This document shows, piece after piece, positions 57,701 to 64,000 of a stretch of 64,000 bases of DNA. Both the position numbers and the translations under genes were made by a program. This DNA comes from Halichondria panicea. Taxonomy: Eukaryota > Porifera > Demospongiae > Suberitida > Halichondriidae. A model generated the notes under the pieces. That model ran no database searches and was not told the origin of the DNA. It saw only the letters and a list, made by a program, of their open reading frames with translations. The stretch lies in NCBI RefSeq assembly GCF_963675165.1, contig NC_087388.1, forward strand, positions 1,962,800 through 2,026,799. Direction: 5' to 3'. Each line of letters begins with the position of its first letter. Positions within the stretch are counted from its first letter, which is position 1.

Positions 57701-58038
57701 CCAGCCTTGTGTAACAGCTTGTACTTGTTACGGGCCAAGTCAAACAGGAACAAATGTCCGTGTTGGTCACCGGCAACAAACCAGTTGCCATGACTACCAA
57801 ACGCCACTCTTGTGAATTGAAGGTGCCGTCCTTGTGTAGTGAGACCGGATTTCGTGTTACTCACTTCTAGATATAGTCTAAGGTGAGGAAAAATATATGT
57901 AGTTGGTGGGTGATTGTCATACACGCGCGCGCGCGTTTTTTATGATTAGACTCACCCATTCTTTATGACAGGGGAAGGTCTTCGTGTCCAAATGCTCCCG
58001 GACTCCTTGCCATGGAGGTCTATCAGCATGTGGGCCAT
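48707..58038 (-). CDS. TBC1D31: TBC1D31 (WDR67): WD repeats, TBC domain, coiled coil; centriolar satellite protein
   Basis: Homologue of human TBC1D31, a centriolar-satellite and centrosome protein. Exons, minus strand: 57956-58038, 57609-57877, 57009-57145, 56752-56793, 56138-56446, 55510-55710, 55009-55265, 54669-54815, 54210-54343, 53819-53952, 53467-53646, 52493-52725, 51818-51970, 51412-51547, 50984-51100, 50425-50555, 50040-50142, 49186-49441, 48707-48846. Total 3162 nt, 1053 residues (human about 1066). N-terminal WD repeats (FVAGDQHGHLFLFDLARNKY, LPFSNTIISCFKDDSIHAWD, LAQDGILRFIDIHTCKL). TBC-like part: LKGYGEYPSKYRTFIWR, YPIKSRKLLRVLQR, FPFVKLFQNNQLVTFE, NWCSQWFEYFPNPPLNVL, YPVFNKYPKFIVDYQ. 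The last third is Glu/Arg/Gln-rich coiled coil. No IxxDxxR arginine finger or YxQ glutamine finger is visible in the TBC region, so GAP activity is doubtful. Start is 139 bp from divergent RPRD1. Confidence 0.95.
49505..49770. repeat. Dispersed GGCTGTAATAAAG-family repeat, long copy
   Basis: Starts AGCGGTCACCCTCGGGCAAA and ends near GGGCGACCATTAGT, suggesting short inverted ends (GGTCACC / GGCGACC). It lies in a TBC1D31 intron. Confidence 0.5.
49818..49909. repeat. Tandem duplication of a 49-bp unit
   Basis: CAATGAGTGCCAACAATTGT and the following bases occur twice, starting at 49818 and 49867, essentially identical. It lies in a TBC1D31 intron. Confidence 0.85.
50851..50947. mobile_element. 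TAGCCTCG palindromic mini-MITE, 97 bp
   Basis: TAGCCTCGCTCCCAGGCC at the left and GGCCTGGGACCGAGGCTA at the right enclose a longer A-rich loop. It lies in a TBC1D31 intron. Confidence 0.65.
52038..52336. mobile_element. MITE with CAGTAGAACCTCG termini, 299 bp
   Basis: Same family as 18876-19269: CAGTAGAACCTCGATTATCC left, inverse right, TA flanks, with extra subterminal CCGGATAATCGAGGTTC repeats at the right end. It lies in a TBC1D31 intron. Confidence 0.75.
52945..53345. mobile_element. MITE with CCGTATATCTTCTAATTTAT termini, 401 bp
   Basis: Reverse-orientation sister of 33188-33581, also flanked by TA, in a TBC1D31 intron. The two copies differ at few positions, so this family moved fairly recently. 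Confidence 0.85.
54430..54488. mobile_element. TAGCCTCG palindromic mini-MITE, 59 bp
   Basis: TAGCCTCGATCCCAGGCC left end, CCTGGGGTCGAGGCTA right end, in a TBC1D31 intron. Confidence 0.65.
55781..56020. repeat. Four-unit tandem array of about 58 bp
   Basis: Units contain GTAGCTTTTGTTTTGCATGA followed by CCCTTTACCAG. The array is interrupted by the 41-bp palindromic element at 55924-55964. It lies in a TBC1D31 intron. Confidence 0.75.
55924..55964. mobile_element. TAGCCTCG palindromic mini-MITE, 41 bp, with perfect 9-bp target duplication
   Basis: TAGCCTCGAGAC at the left and GTCTCGAGGCTA at the right, flanked by GTTGCAACC at 55915-55923 and again at 55965-55973. It has inserted into a local tandem array inside a TBC1D31 intron, so the empty site can be inferred from sister units. 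Confidence 0.85.
57310..57534. mobile_element. MITE with 30-bp CAAGGGCGTATAAG termini and 7-bp duplication
   Basis: Left CAAGGGCGTATAAGAGAAGA and its exact inverse at the right; pairing continues inward through GCATGCAAC and AGCAAAAACTG. It is flanked by ATAACAC at 57303-57309 and 57535-57541. It lies in a TBC1D31 intron. Confidence 0.8.
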
Positions 58039-58177
58039 ATCACAGCCTCAAAGGATGAGCTGTCTTCTATCTTCACAGTTAAATTTCGTGCAGGGTCAAA
58101 GTCCAGTTTTGAGGTCGAAGGTCGTTTGTTTCTAATTTAAGAAAATATTCTAAAGAAGTAAATTTAAAAAAGAAATC
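58039..58177. promoter_or_regulatory. Probable bidirectional promoter, TBC1D31 / RPRD1
   Basis: A 139-bp gap between divergent starts, the shortest in the window. No TATA box is seen on either strand. Confidence 0.55.
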
Positions 58178-60266
58178 ATGGCCAGTGCTCCAAGCAGTTT
58201 CTCTGCTGCAGCTTTGGAGAAGAAGTTGAAGGACCTCAACTCATCTCTGCAGAGCATTCAAGGAGTGTCTCAGTGGCTCATCCACTACAGAAGGAATGCC
58301 AAGACCATTGTGAATGTCTGGTACAAAGAGCTGCAGAAAGGTAGCTGCAATTCACAGTTGCTGCATTGCACCACATCATTTTATAGGGATGGTGCATTCA
58401 ACTTACCCATTCTAACTTACCCGTTCCAAACTATTGCAATTATTGTTTGTAAACTAGATTTGTTTCTTGCCCTCATGCACACCCACACATTTATAGCTGC
58501 AGTCAGTCGTAAACTAACTCTCCTCTACCTGGCCAATGACATCATCCAGAATTCCCGTAAGAAAGGACAGGAGTACCACACTCACTTCTCTAAGATCATG
58601 CCCAGAGCACTCCAGCAGATCGCAAAGTAAGTGCCTTCAATCATAATGTTGATAGTAAGAGTCATTTACACTTAGCGACTGTTTATACGTGTAAATCAAT
58701 TTTCAACACCAATATTGGTTCAATCAATATCAGTTGCCGCTCTTTTAATACCAGAATTTGTGTAGTTTTAAAGGTCAGCCGTCATAGTTTTCTTCATTCT
58801 ATATTTTCTTGCAGATCCAAGGATGCCTCAGTGCTGCACTCGGTGGAGAGGATCATCTCAGTGTGGGAAGAGAGACAGATCTTCGATCCTGCCATTATCA
58901 TCAGGTTCAAGGCTGTGCTAGGTGAGAAAATGAAAATGAGCCAGTACAAGCCCCACCACAGGTCTGGGATTTAATGGGGAAATTCCCTAGCTGAGGCTCT
59001 ACAACCTCTACTGGGAAAGTCCCTAGTTGAGTACAATGTCTTGTAGTTCACACCATTTTGTTCCATAGTTATACATTACACTTATACCACACTTATACGT
59101 CACCACTAATAGATCTCTAATGTTAGGTAAAAACAACTCCCTTCCCTTCCACACACACACGTGCAGCGTCAGGCAGTATGCAGCCTAGTAGGAGAACCAA
59201 GAGTGAGTCTGATGTCAAGCAATCTGTTGCCAGGAGGAGGACAGAGTCACAGGGCAGCTCCTCCGAGGACCAACCCCCCAACGGGAGGAAACCACCAGAG
59301 GTGAGATATTGTAGTCTCTCTGAACAAAGTGTTTGCTGTATGAACCAGTAGCGTGTGTACATGTACACATAAGTGTTTAATACTGATTGTTATCTGCGGG
59401 TTGCTTTTTTTAAAACAAACTTCAGTTGTCATTATATTTACGCCTCCCATAGTTCCATACCTTTTGTGGTTTGATAACACGAAAACAGTGAAATACGGAA
59501 ACAAAATGATCCTTGTACATGTATATGTAGCCGTATTCTTGCCAGGTTCTGTATTGATGATAATCCTCCCAGCCTGAGGCACTGATCAAGAAGATGCTGG
59601 AGGTGGATGGTGAGAACTCTGTCATGGGGGACATGGCCACCAGAGAAAAGATTGCCAGCATCCCTCCTGAGATACACGACCCCAACGTACTCACCAAGAT
59701 CAAGGGTGAGTGCGTATTTGAGTTGAATTTAACTCACCAACAGCTCTAGCTCCCAACAATTATAACTACACAGCACTATGTATAATTATGTATGTAACTG
59801 TATATGCACATGTAAATGATACACTCTGACATATACATTGTATGTATTATCTGGGACAGTCTTCTCTGTGATGAGTATGTATATCTTGTTCACGAACACA
59901 CACACACACACACACATCCCCACCCACTCACCACCCACCACAGACAAGGCTACTCTAGAAGAGCTGGCCGAGAAAGTTGAGGAGGCGTCCAAAGTCCTTC
60001 AAGAGTACATAACACGACTAGACGCTGAGCTTCAGGAGAGAAACGATATACAAGAACTGCTTGACGCTTTCATATGGCAGCAAAAATCGTTGCTGAAAAC
60101 TGCCAAAAAGAACTTGAAAGATCACCAATCAAAACTGGAGAGCATTTCAAATGTACGGGAAGAACTTAAATCACATTTGGCCAACCTCCCTGATCTCTCT
60201 AAGCTGCCCATGGGTAAAATGAAGAGTCTAGAGCCACTACCTTCAGTTGGGGACTTATTCAACTAA
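58178..60266 (+). CDS. RPRD1: RPRD1-type regulator of RNA polymerase II CTD (CID domain protein)
   Basis: Homologue of RPRD1A/RPRD1B, nuclear proteins that bind the phosphorylated Pol II C-terminal domain and recruit the RPAP2 phosphatase. Exons: 58178-58340, 58497-58626, 58815-58921, 59167-59300, 59573-59705, 59944-60266 (990 nt, 329 residues; human about 312-326). The CID spans about residues 1-135: FSAAALEKKLKDLNSSLQSI, QGVSQWLIHYRRNAKTIVN, RKLTLLYLANDIIQNSRKKG, SVLHSVERIISVWEERQIF. The middle is basic and Ser-rich (RRTKSESDVKQSVARRR). The C-terminal coiled coil (LEELAEKVEEASKVLQEYI) ends with LPDLSKLP and LEPLPSVGDLFN, the characteristic RPRD1 tail. Exon 2 may begin at 58497 or at a second in-frame acceptor at 58503, which would remove two residues. 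Confidence 0.94.
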
Positions 60267-62828
60267 CACTTGTACTTAGCTAATACCAGTCAACCCATTC
60301 GTTTTATACGTACGTGTACATAATAACATATACAGTCATGCATAACCTGTTTTGACACAATGTTTTGTATACACAACGTATTAAAACTTTATGTTTTTCG
60401 TACAAGTGATTAACAATTATATAAGTGATTGTATGGAAGCCCAAAGGGGCCATTTAGTTCCACATAAATAATCCACTCTGGATGCATTTCCATTCTGAAA
60501 TTCCATTGTGTTATTTAGCCATTTAACACTGCTGTCTCCATCCAGTGTGAAAAATGGCTAGTGAAGTTGAGAAACTTGTTAAAATTTTGAGAGTGCATGG
60601 GTATTCTCACAGGCTAATCCGACCTGCATGTGTTTTTTTATCTTGTTGTAATCCCTAACAGCTACTGCATGTAGTAATTATTCTGAAACATAGTTAGGAT
60701 ACAATCAAACAATCACTGTAGTCTGGGGGCCAGACCTCTTTCTCAGAGGGGGGAGGGGAAAGAGAGAAAGAGGTCTGGAGACTACTCTTGCAGCACTTCC
60801 GTGTGCTCTTGGAATGTCAATAGGGAGGAGACTGTGATATTGGAGGTTATAAAGAAGGATTAGATGTAGCAATACTCTCATTTCATTGGCTGTATCTAAA
60901 TTCCATTGGCTGTAATCCAAATTCCACAAAGGCAATACTCGCATTTCATTGGATTAAAAATCACATGACATAGGATATGCATTTCATTGGCTCTGGCCAC
61001 ATTCCGCTAGAGCACACGGAAATGCTGCAAGAGTCTCCAGACCTAATCCTAGCTCTCTTGATTTTGCCCCCGAGCTATTAGGTCTGGCCCCCAGACTACA
61101 ACCACTGTTACGGTGACAGCATTGGGGGACATGAATGCATGCTATAGCTAAGTGCCTGAACACGTACACTTTGTCCTGACACATACGACACCTTCACTCT
61201 GCAGAGGAGGTGGTCACATATCAAAATGTTTTAATTAAACTTTCGTATTAAGGAGGAATGTGCGTGCACAGAGACAGAAAAGAGATACACGGAAACTTGC
61301 AGAGAAAAGTAGCTATCCTAGCTAAGCTAAACGGCTGCAAACGATCGTAGCCCTCTATACTATGATGCTAAGAATGCTCAGTGGCACTAGAAAGTGAGTA
61401 GCATAGTCATACTCGAAGTAATGAGCCAGAAATTTATGGTAGTGTCAAAATTAGGGTGATTGCAATGAGGGTGTGTTTTCATACATTGAGGGTGCTTTTT
61501 AATCTTATGAGGGGTGTCTTTTCTGCCAGTGAGGGTGCTATTCCGGCTCTCTGAAGTACGGCCACCTCGATATACCGGTGTCAGAGGAATGAATGACTCC
61601 CCGGTGTGAGTGACCCCCCCGGTCATTTCTGCCTAAGGTGTGAGGGACTCCCCCAGGAGTGAATGACTCCCTATGCGCATGCCCGCCAATGTGACCTGTT
61701 TCCATCTAGTACATTGTAGAATGAAGAGCCAGGTTAGTAGCAAGGTAGTATAGTAGACAGCAAGTGACAGCTGGAATGTAGACCTGAATGAAGAGCAAGG
61801 TAGCAAGGTTAATATGGGAAAGAACTGGAGCCAAGTGCTGAGCTGCAATCGCCCAAATGTACAAGCACACAATAGGTTGTTACTGTGACTGTCTGTGGCC
61901 TTTATTCAGCAGCAGAACAGTACAACTGTAGTTTATTTGCTATTGCCCTGCATACCACAAATTGCAAGGAGACAATTACTTGGATCACATAATCACAAAA
62001 TGAGGCACCACCTTGTACGTTGTTTTAAAAATGAAAAACTGAAGAAGATTTATGAAGTCAAAAGAACTGAATAGCCACAAGAGACCAGAGAGATGTTCCA
62101 GCATTGTGATTACTATAATTATAATATTATATACTGCATGCCCTTGTCTCCACCCTGACTCCTACAATGAAGTGATACAGTGTGATACGTGCAACTCGTG
62201 GTATCATTATACGTATTAAAGTATCTCCACTTGCAGCTATAGCTAGTTGTAGATCTAAATAGAATTTTAGGCTTTCGTTATCTTCCACTGCTGTTTTTGT
62301 TTTTCATAATAAAAATTATTATTTGCACTGTATTGTTTTTGTTTTCGTGCACTGTAATAATTATTGTGGTGGATGTTATTGTTTCAAAATTATATTACTT
62401 TACAGTGGTTTTTGTAACTTTTCCATACAAGCTTCATTTCAGTTTATATTTCACAAAGATGTCATAAATATCACAATAATAATGGCCAATAGACAGTTGT
62501 TATTTCCAAATGGCCAACAGGCATAATAATATATAATTTTGTCTTTATAGAGCCTATAGTGTCTTAGGTGAGATCCAGAGGAGAGTTTTGCTCAATCTGG
62601 CTGATGCTACAAGCTCTCCCCTACAGCATGTATGCAGGAACGATCACATTTGCTGCTCATCAGCCCTGTCTTCTGTCTTTTTGCTACTCATAGCCAGCCA
62701 CCTTTGGTATAGCCTCGATTCAAGCCGGGAGGCCTGGTTTTTCGAGGCCGTAACACGGATGGTTTCATCCGGTTCTATTGCGGTTCCAATCCCTCTCCCT
62801 CCTTATTTTTCAAAACTTATGAATCCAA
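60267..62828. other. Non-coding region after RPRD1
   Basis: 2.56 kb with no convincing gene. It contains the MITE at 60717-61101, a stretch of GAGGGTG(C/T) repeats at 61454-61550, a TGAATGACTCCC-rich segment at 61588-61670, and a partial TAGCCTCG element near 62710-62755. Open frames here are short and lack splice context. Confidence 0.55.
60717..61101. mobile_element. MITE with TGTAGTCTGGGGGCCAGACC termini, 385 bp
   Basis: The outer inverted repeat TGTAGTCTGGGGGCCAGACC and a second inner one (GTCTGGAGACT...CTTGCAGCA...TCCGTGTGCTCT) give arms of about 70 bp. The centre repeats CATTTCATTGG or close variants at least four times, that is, a cluster of inverted CCAAT boxes. It sits 450 bp after RPRD1. 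Confidence 0.75.
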
Positions 62829-62967
62829 ATGGAGCTGATTGGACTCCTTGACACTGTCAGCGAGCTTGAGCACACTGTCAGAGAGCTTGAGGAGGACCAG
62901 GGAGTCTGTTATGACCATGACAAGCCCAGTGATGACGATTTTGAGACAGATCTGGAGAGTGATTCAG
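62829..62967 (+). CDS. Possible acidic first exon (weak)
   Basis: ATG-initiated 46-codon stretch reading MELIGLLDTVSELEHTVREL, then an acidic end (SDDDFETDLESDS), followed by GGTTTGTG as a possible donor. Composition is heptad-like and acidic, unlike the surrounding DNA. No downstream exon could be joined because the satellite array begins 170 bp later, so it may be chance or a transposon remnant. Confidence 0.25.
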
Positions 62968-63139
62968 GTTTGTGTCATTGCACCATTAAATAGTGGTTGG
63001 GGAGGCAGCATTGTGATGCCCTAACGATATGTGGCCTCTTTTTGGCGGAGGCGTCGTGTGCATGCCTTTTGTGGCTCCTCCCACATTGTGTGAGCCTGCG
63101 TCGCCTTGACTGCAGTACTGTACTGTACCCTAACCCCCA

Positions 63140-64000
63140 GTTGTTAATGATATTCATAGCACCACACGCGTGCGTTATGCCCACATATTGATATTCATGG
63201 TTGTTGTGGTTTATTGGGCTCCTCCCACGAGCCTTTGATGTGGACGAGCCTTTTCCTCTGACCTAACCTAACCACCCCCCCTCAGTCGTTAATGATATTC
63301 ATAGCACCACATGAGTGTGAGGTACGCCCACGTAATGACATTCATGGTTGTTGTGGTTTGTTGGGCTCCTCCCACGAGCCTTTGATGTGGACGAGCCTTT
63401 TCCTCTGCTGTACAGTACCTATGTACTGTACCTACCCTAACCCCCCCCCAGTAGTTAATGATATTCATAGCACCACACGAGTGTGAGGTGCACCCACGTA
63501 ATGACATTCATGGTTGTTGTGGTTTGTTGGGCTCCTCCCACGAGCCTTTTCCTCTGCTGTACAGTACCTATGTGCCCTAACCCCCCCCCCCCCCCAGTAG
63601 TTAATGATATTCATAGCACCACACGGGTGTGAGGTGCGCCCACGTAATGACATTCATGGTTGTTGTGGTTTGTTGGGCTCCTCCCACGAGCCTTTTCCTC
63701 TGCTGTACAGTACCTATGTGCCCTAACCCCCCCCCCCCAGTAGTTATAATGATATTCATAGCACCACACGGGTGTGAGGTGCGCCCACGTAATGACATTC
63801 ATGGTTGTTGTGGTTTGTTGGGCTCCTCCCACGAGCCTTTGATGTGGACGAGCCTTTTCCTCTGCTGTACTGTACCTATGTGCCCTAACCCCCCCCCCAG
63901 TAGTTAATGATATTCATAGCACCACACGAGTGAGGTGCGCCCACGTAATGACATTCATGGTTGTTGTGGTTTGTTGGGCTCCTCCCACGAGCCTTTGATG
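63140..64000. repeat. Satellite-like tandem array, six visible units of 143-166 bp, continuing past the edge
   Basis: Each unit contains TTAATGATATTCATAGCACC (starts near 63144, 63289, 63455, 63601, 63744 and 63904), then GACATTCATGGTTGTTGTGG, GGGCTCCTCCCACGAGCC and a poly-C run of 5-14. Length varies through presence or absence of TTTGATGTGGACGAGCC and through poly-C slippage. The first unit is the most diverged. Confidence 0.95.

Noticed and set aside
63289-63907. Small open frames in the terminal array
   Set aside because: Same peptide fragments recur in shifted frames because the DNA repeats; no independent gene signal.
63140-64000. CRISPR array
   Set aside because: Units are contiguous 143-166-bp near-identical copies without unique spacers, in an animal genome.

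Overview
The window is nuclear DNA from an animal. Genes are split by many short GT-AG introns (smallest seen 49 bp), and the gene set is animal-typical: an outer-arm axonemal dynein heavy chain, a cathepsin Z-like protease, a secretory-pathway Ca2+-ATPase, a shelterin POT1, p47/NSFL1C, a SOWAH-family ankyrin protein, TBC1D31 and RPRD1. Gene density is high (11 protein genes in about 60 kb), introns are AT-rich, and small inverted-repeat elements are numerous. This suits an early-branching invertebrate; a demosponge is my best guess, from gene compactness and the frequent ACATGTACATGT-like runs, but the species cannot be proven from the window.

Layout from left to right: dynein heavy chain (minus, 873-15321, C-terminal half beyond the left edge); intronless cathepsin Z-like gene (plus, 15594-16484); fold-back repeat zone; SPCA-type Ca2+ pump (minus, 17377-26565); unrecognised single-pass membrane protein (plus, about 26687-28374); POT1 (minus, 28664-31647); p47 (plus, 31790-35475); unrecognised gene (plus, 35861-37050); gamma-glutamylcyclotransferase (minus, 37289-37901); SOWAH-like (plus, 38105-48009); TBC1D31 (minus, 48707-58038); RPRD1 (plus, 58178-60266); then about 3.7 kb of non-coding DNA and repeats ending in a satellite-like array that runs off the right edge. 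I rebuilt splice forms by hand. The joined reading frames of the dynein, Ca2+ pump, POT1, p47, GGCT, SOWAH, TBC1D31 and RPRD1 genes all come out in frame without internal stops.

The genes do not form one pathway; this is an ordinary euchromatic neighbourhood. Its architecture is striking, though: every minus-strand gene is followed head-to-head by a plus-strand gene, and four of the five start-to-start gaps are only about 140-270 bp, so bidirectional promoters are likely. Two genes have a ciliary link (dynein heavy chain and centriolar-satellite TBC1D31).

The most interesting biology is in POT1. The predicted protein has two tandem N-terminal telomere-binding OB domains instead of one, and a compact C-terminal OB fold whose two CxxC pairs are only 19 residues apart, leaving no room for the Holliday-junction-resolvase-like insertion of vertebrate POT1. 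Other leads are a 41-bp palindromic mobile element with a perfect 9-bp target duplication, several other MITE families, CA repeats that repeatedly abut 3' splice sites, and a 3' splice site buried in a perfect hairpin. I found no CRISPR, tRNA, rRNA or viral gene, and no gene cluster that forms a new multi-gene system.
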